Below, piece by piece: positions 34,560 to 45,837 of a stretch of 64,000 nt of DNA (positions within the stretch are counted from its first letter, which is position 1; each line of letters begins with the position of its first letter). The stretch is from positions 50,978,001 to 51,042,000 of the forward strand of contig CP141127.1 of the NCBI GenBank assembly GCA_035236585.1. Reading direction: 5' to 3'. The stretch comes from Warburgia ugandensis (lineage: Eukaryota > Streptophyta > Magnoliopsida > Canellales > Canellaceae). The position numbers and the translations under genes are program-made. Below the pieces are notes generated by a model. That model worked only from the letters and a program-made list of their open reading frames with translations, did not search any database and was not told the origin of the DNA.

Positions 34560-36115
34560 GAGCAAGAATAAGAGGTTAACTTGAGCAGCACTTAAAAGAG
34601 AAAGGGTAGAGACCGAACAACAAAGGAAAATGTTATCAAGAGAAAGTCAAAGCAAATTAAAAAAGTTATATAGTACAATAATAAGGGTAGGAGATAGGTG
34701 AGAGTGCAGCATCTTATAGTAGTTTTCTCTACTCCATGATAAGAAACATGGTATCTATCATATTTCATGATTGGAGATGTGTGCGACAATCAATAAAAGA
34801 GTTAATATAGGTGGTGAAGGTATGTAAAAATATTCTATATTATATAATTTATAAGATACTTTATCTTCTTATTTTCAAATATACTAATGTGCTTTATACT
34901 TTATAGATTGCCTTTGAGGTACCTGAGCATAGGAAGATGTGTGCTTTGCAAGGAGCTAGTGAGCAATGGAGAAAATGGAAGAACTACCTTGTTTGCAATT
35001 ACATAGCTGCATATGTTAATGATCCATGCTTGTCAATTATTCTAATGTTATTAACTATGATGTGTGGAATGCATTTGTAAAGGACCACACGTCCTATGAA
35101 TTTGAGGTAGTGCTAAATTGATGTTTCATTTAACTAATTATATGTAACATCCAATTATTACACTTGATTGTGTATATACAAATGTGTAGGTAAAGAGTGT
35201 AAGAGGAAGAAAGTTGCATCAAACTAATCTGCAACACCACCTCTCTAGGTTGGGCTACGCTTGTTTGGAAGAGTGTGAAGTAAGCATTTGTGGTAGTTTA
35301 TTCCTTTTAAATTATATTATAGTTATATACATTTATGACTTAACTATAGTGTCTTGCTTGATAGCAAAAGAAAGTTGGGACTACAAATCCCATTGACTAC
35401 AAAATCCTTTAGAAGATGACGCATTTGGTAGGTCGTAACGCCTAAATGTCAATAGATGAAGCTATTTTACACAATTAAATGAACGAACTAATCATGTCCT
35501 TCTAATTAAATTTTGTAGGACATTCTTACCCAATGACTTGTGTGAGAGGATAAAAACAAATATAATTAACCTACTATGTGACGAGGGTTAAGTGATAGTT
35601 TCTACATCCTTTTGCTGGATCTTTGTACCACCCCTACCTCCATCACATGCTAGCTGTAACTCTCATACTAAAGAAGATCAAGAAGGAAAACCTGTGCCCA
35701 TTGAGATAGAAAATCCAGTTAAGGAGGTATTCGCTACACTGGAACTTTTTTTACTATCCTTCTGTAATTCTCCTATCTCAACCTCTTCAATGTATGACGT
35801 ATTTATGATTTGCAGGTGAATTAATGCCTATTGGCCTTGAATACTAGTCAAAACATTGTCATAGTTGGATCATGCTATGAGCATGTATCAAACATTTTGC
35901 ATGGGATTAGTATGCCTCCACATAGTAAGCATGTCTCCATTGACATGGCTTTGATTGCAACTGTCTACCTTCCATTTCCTTTAGAAATGGAAAATATTGT
36001 AACTTTGGCAGGTAGTTGTATATCACATTTCTTGGCAAGAGGAATTCATTATTCCCATAGAGTCCATTGCATTTATCTTTTCACACTACCTTCCTCAACA
36101 ATAATTTTTAGCTAA
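34560..36115 (+). pseudogene. CACTA second gene, Transposase_24/TNP1-like protein
   Basis: Exon pieces with plausible splice sites: about 34560-34819 (charged start, then a block reading SSFLYSMIRNMVSI and IKELI, donor GTATGT), 34907-35106 (IAFEVPEHRKMCALQGASEQ, WRKWKNYLVCNYIA, WNAFVKDHTSYEFE, donor GTAGTG), 35190-35279 (VRGRKLHQTNLQHHLSRLGY, ACLEE, donor GTAAGC), then 35370 on. 35831-36115 encodes a block with LHGISMPPHSKHVSIDMAL and VYLPFP, typical of the domain that follows in CACTA second ORFs. Family knowledge: this protein class accompanies TNP2 and is thought to bind subterminal repeats, which fits the arrays here. Stops and frame slips are present. Confidence 0.8.
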
Positions 36116-36240
36116 AGACCTTAGTTTAATTTTTTTTATTAATTATATATAAGGTTAATTAGCAGCAAAAATTGCCATTGAGGCTGCCTACCATAGTACC
36201 CTTAGCTACCGCCATACCAATTAAACTGGTACTAGCATTT

Positions 36241-36262
36241 ATATATATATATATATATATAT
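36241..36262. repeat. (AT)n microsatellite
   Basis: 11 AT units between the second-gene block and the ULP1 module. Confidence 0.97.
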
Positions 36263-36599
36263 TTCATCATAAATTTGAACATCTTCATTGATCAATATTA
36301 ATTGACTCTATAACTTTTACAATTACTGTCTAAGGATTGCATTGAAGTCCCACCTAACACGCCTTGATCCTTAAGGTCACTCTTTAGACTCATCAATGAA
36401 GATAAGAAAATCAACCTTGTACAGATCAAGGAGCGAGAGCTTGCCGATGTTGTTGTTGAGGTGCCACTATGACAAAGGACCTATTACAAGTTTGCCAATG
36501 GGATCAACTCGAGCACCCTCACATTGTCTCCTACATGGGTTATATACAAATATCTACTTTTATAATACTTGACATTACATTTTATTTTTTCATAATAGG

Positions 36600-37347
36600 T
36601 AATAATTATTTCTTTTATCTAACTTATTGAATGATGCAATGAGCCTTTTTGAGGCCGGGGATGTATTATACCAATTCCTTGACCCTAGCATCATGTGTGG
36701 AGTAGCAAAGCAATGAGCAATGGAGAGGCACGTTGATGATATTTTACTAGGGTTCTTCCAATAGTCCGAGGGGCAAGGCTTAATGATTCCCTCCAATAAT
36801 GGGTATGTTTTCTTTTCTTTGTTTTTTGACAACTTGTTCTACACATAAGGATTGTAAACTTTAATTATAATTCATATGATTGTGTATATAGGGTTTGTTA
36901 GATATTGCTTGTTTGGGGACATGTACGGTGGGCAAGCATTATTTTTTTATTCTTATGAATTGCACATAGGTCCAGCCCTCGTAGAAATAATAAATAAGTA
37001 AGCTTTTTAATTTTTTCATGTATAATCTATAGATAAGTAATTTTTTATCCATATCTAATGCATTTAAAATTTAAATTTGTAGAGCATGGTTAACATAGGT
37101 TAATTTGGCCTAGACTGTGCAACCACCAAAAATCACTTGGAAGAATGTGAAAGTATTGAAAATAGTTACTTACTCTATTTTTATAAACTAAAATTATAAC
37201 ATTAAATATGGTATTTATTGATCCCTTTTGTTTTCTTTCTTGCATAGTGCCTTAGATAGTAGTCTGATTAGGAGTGTGGGTACTATATGCTGAGATACAT
37301 GAGGACCGAAGTACATGATGGTGTTAATGTCTCCCAATTAAGAAAGG
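36600..37347 (+). pseudogene. CACTA ULP1-like C48 cysteine protease module, main part
   Basis: 36640-36800 encodes LYQFLDPSIMCGVAKQ..., ERHVDDIL and QGLMIPSNNG, matching the ULP1 block that precedes the catalytic His. Donor GTATG at 36801; an open stretch follows (36890-37000). 37080-37160 reads VQPPKITWKNVK, and 37250-37347 ends with ECGYYMLRYMR (Cys codon 37275-37277), the catalytic Cys block of plant ULP1-type proteases, then donor GTAAGA. Three in-frame TAG codons precede the Cys block, one near the place of the expected Gln. The catalytic His could not be placed with certainty. SUMO-protease-like domains are known to be captured or carried by plant DNA transposons. Probably one gene with 34560-36115. 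Confidence 0.8.
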
Positions 37348-37394
37348 TAAGATACTTTTTACTAGTCTCAATCCTATATTTTTTTAATGTTGAT

Positions 37395-39331
37395 TGGTGT
37401 AGCTTCAATATTACTTGCAAGCACATGAATCAATGTAGTAATTTGCATGTGAGAGAAGTTGATCCTATAAGGAATTTCATGGATTTTCAATGAATTGGAT
37501 CTTATTTAAATCACTTATCTTAAACCAAAGAGAGATGGTTTCTATTAAACTAGGAAAGCAAATAACATATAAAAGGAAACATGTATGGAAATGGAAACTA
37601 CTAATAAGAAAACAAACCAAAATTAACCCTTTCTAAAAATTGAAATTAGAAACTATCTAAATCTAAGATGCAAGCAAGTAATCAAAGAATGCTAAACTAT
37701 AATGATTCAAGGAATCAGCTAACCTCTTAAAGAAAAATCACCCAATTACCATGCGCATGATCCTTGGAGTTGTGTGCGTGGATCTTGAATGTGGTGCATA
37801 TGAAACCTATTTGCAAATTAACCTAGGATGATATGAAACTAATAGACTTTGATGCATGGAACTATAATGATGTGCATGGAAATTAAAGAGAAGGGTGTGC
37901 ATGGCAACTAAGCATGAACAATCAACATGATAATCAAAGTTAAGGCACTTAAATCAACCATGAAAAATTACACAAGAAGCAGACCCTTATTGAATTGAAA
38001 CTCATGCAAAAGTGTGTGCATAATTACATATTTAATGAAAGAAAATTGTGCCTTCTTCAAGACATAAATCTAAACCAAATTCCTATCCAAAACTCCTTAA
38101 GTTGCATGTATGTGATCCTAAGAGAAAGAAAGTGAAAAGAGATGTAACAAACTTGAAGATAGGTAAGGGAAGAGAACTAATAGAAATGCAAGGATTCAAA
38201 GGAGAATAAAGCACAACTCACTTGATCCTATGTTTACCTTCTCTTGGCTGTCAATACTAGAGATTAATAGCTCTTAGGATGCAAGGCTCTAAAGTACACA
38301 ACTAGAACAAACAAGCAAGAAAAACAAGGAAAGAACTTAAAGCATGAAACTAGAAATCAAAGCAAGCAATAAGTAATGTAAAAGAGCAAGAGAAAAACCA
38401 ACCTAATTAAAAAGCAAACAAAGAAGGAAGAGTGTTCAATTTGAAGGAGGATGGAACAACTTGAATAAGGCTTGAAGGAAGAGAATCATGCATGAAATCC
38501 AAGTGAAGGACCAGCCCAAAAGGGGGCATGGAACTCCCTATGTAAAAAACATGGAGGACCTACGTCTCTTTTATATTATGTTCCATATTTGATAAGATTT
38601 TGTAGAATTCTATGCCTAGGAAAATAGGAAAAAGAGATAAGATAGGAAGGGAATTAGAAGTAGGACTCTAGGATGATACTGGGAAAGTGGGAATTAGAAA
38701 GTGAGAGAAAAGGAAAGTCTACATAAGAGGACTCTTCTCCTATTGGTCCACCTTATATGCCACTTACCCTTGTTGAAAAGTCAAACTTTCTTCTTATTTT
38801 CTCTCTTCAAATTACATTTTTTTTTTTTCCATATGGGAAGTTGCATGGAAACTTCCCCGCATGTATGGACCATGCAGTTGACTTAAATGCTTAGGTTGAT
38901 AGCTTCAATGGCTTGGTCCCTTGGCTTCAAGGCTCATGTGGCTTGGCTTCTCCTAACTTTTTCTTGATGACTTTTCTGCTTGCCTTGAAATGATCTTGAC
39001 TCTTGCTTGATCTTTGGAATGATGTGAATTTAGATCCATATTCTCTCTATTGATCTTGATCCTTGATTCTCATTGAAAGTGATCTTAGTCGTTGGATCAT
39101 CATCTTAATACCTACAAAAGCTCAAAAATCCTAATTAACTTCTAAAAAATTATGAAAATTATGTACATACTTTGAATTAGCTTCTGAACCTAAAATATAT
39201 CAAACTTTTGAATTATTAGTTCAGAAATGCATGTGTCATGAATTTTTGAACAAACCATAGCATAATGTTTATAATTTATAACACATGAGCAACTAATTGG
39301 ATCCTTTTTATACAAAATTGAGAGCTTATCA
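37395..39331 (-). repeat. T4 3' LTR
   Basis: Plus start TGGTGTAGCTTCAATATTAC, end ..GAGCTTATCA, 1937 bp, direct repeat of 43839-45780. Left-end motif aagttgatcctataagg is the decayed form of the B-box-like motif of T3. Confidence 0.92.
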
Positions 39332-39370
39332 CACCCCTAACAAGCATTTTGTAGTCCCAAGAAAAACATG
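39332..39370 (-). promoter_or_regulatory. T4 polypurine tract and PPT-side motif
   Basis: Minus strand: cttgggactacaaaatgc then TTGTTAGGGGTG, directly before the LTR. Parallel to T2 and T3. Confidence 0.75.
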
Positions 39371-40850
39371 CAAAGAATCATAAAAACAAAAGTGGTTGTC
39401 ATTTTTGTAGGTATTCATAATTGCATTCAACATATGCAACAACCCTTAAACCCCTAGGTAATCCCTAGTGGATGAGTTAAGTCTCATGAGGGTTTGCAAT
39501 GAATATACTTACAAAATTCAATAAGGTTAAGTCTTTTATTTTATCTCAGAGAATTCTCATTCATTATCACTTTATTAAGTTTAGCAACTAAACAAAGATG
39601 AATGAGAAATTCTGTAAGTTACTCACATACCAAAGCCATTTTTATTACAATTATATCTTGGAGTGCAATGTATGTACATGCTACGTAAATCAAGACCTCT
39701 AAATTGATATACTTATTTCTTTATTATAAAGATGTTTTGACCTCAAATTTTCATTTTTATACACTAAAAAATAAAAGCTCTTAGAGAAAGGGGTCAAACA
39801 AATTCCTCTCACTATGTGACCGAATCCAAAGATATTGATGGTTCACATAATTTCTTTTAAGCACATATGAGATAAAGGAACATGATCCCTAAGAATAGAT
39901 ACCATTACCAAGACCAATAAGGGTAGTTCACCTTAATTCCTTCATATTTATCCTCATAAAGGCTATTTTCCACCATAGAACAACAGGTCTTTAGATAGGA
40001 CAAAACATAGGCTTGGTAATGGTTCTAAATGAAAGGGTATAAGGATTCAAAGTTTCTAACTATTGTTTAGACAAATTTTCTTTTGATTGTACTAAAGTGA
40101 ATATCTTTTCTAATTTTTCTTTCCTCTTCATTTTTCTTTTTATTGATATTTCTTGTTTTCTAACTTTTCTTTGTATTTATTTTTTTCTTCGAGGGAAATG
40201 CTTTTCTGTGTAAACACTTTGATATCTTTCACTTCTTGCATTCCTTTTTATACTTTTTCAACCATCTCTACTCATTTTGAAAGATAGGTAATGGATATTT
40301 TACTTAGTTTTTCGAGTTAAGGTAAATGAGGTTTTGAAAAGAAAAGGCTTACCAAAAGGGTCAAAGGGTATAAGAAGTAGTATACATTACTAGATAGGCT
40401 TTATGTCTCCAGGCTAAAACAAGGATGGCCTATATCATTTTCTGGGTTTCTTTAAAGCCTATTAGATTCAATAAATGTTTAGGAAAGAAAGTTAGTACTC
40501 CTATTTGATTCTTGGATAATGACCAAAACAAGGATACTAGGATCTTTCAAATTAATGTTTGCTAAAGAAAATATGGAATTATATATATAACCCTCAGACA
40601 AATGATAGTCTCTAATATTCACTTGGGTATAGTTCTCCACTGATTTTCCTAAGGGTCTTTAAGTCATACCATCTATCTGTTTAAATTTATGCACTGTGGG
40701 TAAGAGTGTTTTAACTTTTGTAAAATACTTTAGGACATGAATAAAATATAGAATTAATCATATGTATTTCTATTAAGAAGTTAAAGTTGGGGAAATACTC
40801 AGAAAATCCAATTCTCATCATAGTAAAGGAACTTTGACCTAAAAACTTTG

Positions 40851-40854
<4 letters not shown>

Positions 40855-40934
<80 letters not shown>
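40855..40934. repeat. (CT)40 microsatellite in T4
   Basis: 80 bases of perfect CT about 30 bases from G-run signature 1. Confidence 0.98.
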
Positions 40935-40936
<2 letters not shown>

Positions 40937-41474
40937 AAAGAAAAACTCGAAATCTCATACATGTCTACACCCCAACATGAATTAAACATTGGCCTCAATG
41001 TTTTGAAACATAGGACCTAATGATGAATGGGTAGTATAGAATAATGAGACTCTCTAAAAAAATCTTGGGTTGCCTCTCAATGAGCCCTAAGTTTAACATC
41101 GTCAGTCATACTAGACTAAATAATTTACTCCATACCTAATTGATTAACCTAATTATAACTCTAGTAATGGAGGAATTTCTCACTCCATGAAAGAATTTCA
41201 CAGTAGTCAATATACATTCTCTACCTTAAAATTTTTGGTGGTGACAAGATAATGACATAGTAGACCACCACAATTTTAGATTTTGAGGGATAATGATGCC
41301 CATTGCAATCAGTACATATTTTTCCTCCTTCTCTATTACATTTTCCTAAAATTGGGGTATAAGTTAACTTTGCATTTCCTTAAAAGGTTGTTCTTTTTAT
41401 TTTGGAGGTAGGGGCTGGCAGGGCTTAGACCCTTAAGTTTTCTAATGTGTACCTTGGAGTTGGTTAATGTTGGG

Positions 41475-42591
41475 TCAAAACATTAATTGACTCTTTTTCT
41501 TCCTATTCTTTAGGCACATGTAAGATTTTTGGTGGTATGGCTTTGCTATTTGGGGTTTGATCAAATAAAGTCTGTAGATCCCATTGGGTACTTCCTCTAC
41601 ACTATAAAACTCAAATTGAGTTTTAGGAAATATAGGTGTTCTACTCGGTCTTGCCATTGAAAAGTGTCCATTAATGGTTGAGTATCCATATACTCATTCA
41701 CTTTATCAAATGAGGTATCTTCATTCTAATTAGAAAAAGGACAGGACATGTCTTGAATGGATATGTATTGAGGATTCCAAGGATGGTGGGAAATCTTGTA
41801 CTTAGGAAGGAACATATGGTATTTCCATTCTTATAATTCTTTCAAGGGTTTTGTCACTCTCCTCCTTAATTTGTTTCATTTCGTCACCCCATTGTATAAA
41901 GTCATCATGCATTTGATCCATTTGAAATGATATTAATTCCATATTTTCTTTAAGTAAGGTCTCTTTGAATGATTCTTCAGACTCATATGGCTCATACTAT
42001 TGTGGCATTAGGGTACTAGGGAAAGGTTGATCAGCATGGAACCATGATGGTTGTCCCTGATATTCTTGACAATCATGGTAGGGTTGATTACAGTGGGACC
42101 ATGATGGTTTCTTCCTAATATGGTTGATATTCTTGAGATAATAGTCGTTCCTCATGCATAGCCCATCCATTAGAGTCTTGATAGTCTATCTTAGGATAAC
42201 AATTGCTAGGTTTAGGGAATGCATTAGCTGCATCCACTTGGTCTTGATAATATCCATTGTAGGTGGAGCTTGATGGTCATGAAGTAATGGGGTATAGTGG
42301 TTCAAAATAGGCATAATCATTATTTTATTATGTTTGTTGATAGGACTTGGTATAGTAATTCTCATACAGAGGTTATTGATGCGACTAATTTTCTTGCCTA
42401 AAAGCATTTAACCTATTCCTTAGACTTTCCATTCTATTCATTGTAGCGATCATTCTATCATATGTCTTAAACAAATTAGGATTATAGGTTGGCTCTATCT
42501 CATACATATCTTCATAGCTTAAGGGCATAGGAGTGAAATAGTATGAAAGTGATGGTTGATTATCCCTTGTTTGGTAGGCCATTGTACTCAA
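41475..42591 (-). pseudogene. T4 short coding remnant, family unknown
   Basis: 42591-42385 opens MSTMAYQTRDNQPSLSYYF and runs 68 codons; 42407-42186 continues in another frame (73 codons) and 41657-41475 in another (60 codons). This position is where T3 keeps gag, but no capsid block or CCHC knuckle can be read. It may be an unrelated or badly decayed gag. Stops and at least one frame slip separate the parts. Confidence 0.4.
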
Positions 42592-43815
42592 CTTTATTTA
42601 CAATGAAATAAATCATTGTATACAATGACTAAATACCTTTCTTTTTTATTAAATTAAAGGAAAGCCTTGACTACATGATGCAACCTAACTAAATGTGACT
42701 ATTAACTCTAAATAATGCACAATCAATCCCTAATGGTTTGACAACAAGCTATTTTGATGTTCTTTATTAATCCGTAGGCAGTAACTTTTAGACCTAAATC
42801 TAGACACCTCCTACTTTAATCTAGGCTCAACTAATGCTTACTAGTTAGGTCTTGCCCAAGGTATTTAATATAATTCTCATGGAAGGAGGCATTTAAACCT
42901 CAACAACTGTCAATAAAAGGCATGGAAAAATCACTTGGATTTTAAATACCCACTATGACCACAATGTTGATGAGCCATTAGAGTGATAATAGATCTCCTC
43001 TTTCAAAAAGGTTCCTATGAGCTCAAAACCCTAAGTCTCTTGCTACTTGATTTTAAATTAAGCTTTAAGGGTTGGGATCACAAACATACAAGGAATTTAT
43101 TTGATTACCTAGTTAGGCCAAGGATCTAGTGATGAAATCTAGTCCTTACCTTATGAGGGTTCCTGTGGGGCCCTTACTATTAATGTGATCCATCTAACAT
43201 AAAGCAATAAATGTGTAATGCAATGCAAGGAAAGGGAAACTAATGCCTACATATATGCTATTTAACAAAGTAACCTTTGTTAAATAGGTGCAATCTAATG
43301 CAATAGCCCTAAATAAGATGGAACAAGTATAAAATCAACCTATATTGTGCACAATGACCCAAATCTATATGAATTAAACTACCAATCAAAATGTAAATTT
43401 CAATTTAAATGCAAGGACACTAGAAAAACAAAAGGGAGTGAGAATAACTTACAATGGGGTTTCTGATGAAGTTCAAGTGTGGGCCATCATACCCCACACT
43501 TGGTCTGTATTATTACTATCAATTTAAGATGAAATAAATAATTGCAAATTGCAATGGGGCCTCACTACATGTTCACTCAAAAACCTAATCTAAGAAAGCA
43601 AGGAAAACCTAATTAATTTGATGAAGCTTTGGCCCATAGGATAGCCATACCTTCTTTTGCCAAATTCCCCTCACACAAAATCAGAGTGATATGTCAAATT
43701 TAGAGGAATTGGAAAATAAGCAAATATGATGCAACAACCCTAATATAATGCAGCCTAACATTATAACTAGAGATAGATAATGTAAATAAGGATCTAACTA
43801 CAAATCATTTCAATT

Positions 43816-43832
43816 CCCAAGCAATAGTGCCA
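43816..43832 (-). other. T4 primer-binding site (tRNA-Asp type)
   Basis: Minus strand TGGCACTATTGCTTGGG, six bases from the 5' LTR; 12 of 17 bases match TGGCGCCGTTGCCGGGG. Confidence 0.75.
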
Positions 43833-43838
43833 AAAACT

Positions 43839-45780
43839 TGATGTAGCTTTAATATTGCTTGCAAACACACTAGTCAATGTAGTAATTTGCACGTGAGAGA
43901 GGTTGATCCCACAAACAATCTCACATATATTCAATCAATTGGATCTCATTTAGCCACTTATCTTCAGTGAAAAAGATGGTTTTGATTAAACTAGGAAAGC
44001 AAATAACATCTAAAAGGACACATGCATGAAAATAGAAACTACTAATAAGGAAACTTAACAAAATTGACCCTTTCTAAAAACTAAAATTAGAAACTATCAA
44101 AATCTAAGATGCAAGTAAGTAACCAAAGAATACTAAATTATAATGAAACAAGAAAACAATTAACTTCTTCAAGAAAAATCACCCAATTACCATGCGCATG
44201 ACCCATGGAGTTGTGCACATGGATCTTGAATGTGGTGCATGTGAAACCTATGTGGAAATTAACCTAGGATGATGTGAATGAAACTAATAGATTTTGATGC
44301 ATGGGATTACTATGGTGTGCATGGAAATTAAAGCGAAGGGTGTGCATGGGAACTAAGCTTGAAGAATCAACATGATAACCAATGTTAAGGCACTTAAATA
44401 AACCATGGAAATTGTGCACGAACATAGACTTTCATTGAATTAAAACTCATACAAAAGTGTGCGCATAATTACATACGTATAGAAAGAAAATTGTGCCTTC
44501 GTCAAGACATAAAACTAAACCAAATTCCAATCCAAAATTCCTTAAGTAGCATGCTTGTGATCCAAAGAGAAAGAAAGTGAAAAGAAATGGAACAAACTCA
44601 AAGATAGGTAAGGGAAGAGAAACAATAGAAAGGCAAGGATTCAAAGGAGAACAAAGAACAACTAACTTGATCCTAAGGTTACCTTCTATTAACTTTCATT
44701 ACAAGAGATTAATAGCTTTAGGATGCAAGGCTCTAAAATATGCAACTAGAACAAACAAGCAAGGAAAATAAGGAAAGAACTTGAAGCATAATACTAGAGA
44801 TGAAAGCAAGCAACAAGTAATGTAAAGGTGCAAGAAAAAACCAACCTAATTGAAGAGCAAACAAAGAAGGAGAAGTGTTGAATTTGAAGGAGGCTGGAAC
44901 AACTTTAATAAGGCTTGAAGCAAGAGAATCATGCATGAAATCCAAGTGGAGGACCAGCCCAAAAGGGGGTGTGGAACTCCCTGTGTAAAAAAAGGTGGAG
45001 GACCTCCCTTTCTTTCATATTATGTTCCATATTTTCTAAAAAGATAAGATTTTGTAGAATTATATCCCTAGGAAAATAGGAAAAGGAGATAAGTTTTGGG
45101 ATAGAGATAAGATAGGATAGGTAACTTAAGAAGTGAATTAGAAGTAGGACTCTAGGAAGGTGCTAGGAAAGCGGGAATTAGAAGGTGAGAGAAAAGGAAA
45201 GTCTAAGGAATGAGGACTCTTCTCCTATTGGTCCACCTTGCCTACCACCTACCCTTAGTGATAAGTCAAACTTGTTCCTATTTTCTCTCTTTAAATCACC
45301 TTTTTTCTTTTCAAGAGGGAAGTTGCATGGAAACTTCCCAAAAGGTGTGAACCATGTAGTTAGCTTTAAATGGCTCAGGTTGATGGCTTCAATGACTTGC
45401 TCACTTAGCTTCAAGGCTCATGTGGCTTGACTCCTAACTTTTCCTTGATGGCTTTTCTACTTACCTTGAAATGATCTTGACCCTTACGTGACCTTTGGAA
45501 TGATGGGAATTTAGTTCCTCATCTAAAGCAATCTCAGCATTTGCATCATCATCTCAATAACTACAAAAGATTGAATACCCTAATTAATTTCTAGAAAATT
45601 ATTACAATTCACATACCTACCTTGATTAGTTTTTGAATCTATAAGATATTAAACTTTTGAATCATTAGATCAAAAATGCATGTGTTATGAATTTATAGAA
45701 AAACCCTAGGATAATGTTTACAATTTATAACACATGAGCTACTAATTGGACACCTTTTATACAAAATTGAGCACTTATCA
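43839..45780 (-). repeat. T4 5' LTR
   Basis: Plus start TGATGTAGCTTTAATATTGC, end ..GAGCACTTATCA, 1942 bp. Direct repeat of 37395-39331 with many substitutions and small indels. Confidence 0.92.
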
Positions 45781-45837
45781 TTGATGGATCCCAGCTCAAA
45801 AGAACATGTTAACTGAATTAAAATATTGTATTGTAGT

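Larger units (their letters stand above)
37395..45780 (-). mobile_element. T4: non-autonomous Athila/Tat-type Gypsy element in an intron of the ULP1 module
   Basis: 8386 bp; LTRs 43839-45780 (5') and 37395-39331 (3'), TG..CA, TSD TTGAT (37390-37394, 45781-45785). On minus: 5' LTR, primer site 43832-43816 (TGGCACTATTGCTTGGG), leader with conserved box (43170-42840), a short unrecognised coding stretch (42591-41475), G-run signature 1 (about 41003-40963), CT microsatellite, noncoding region, PPT, 3' LTR. No gag knuckle, protease, RT or integrase. By eye the LTRs differ at about one base in ten, so T4 is older than T3. It resembles large retrotransposon derivatives (LARD). Confidence 0.9.
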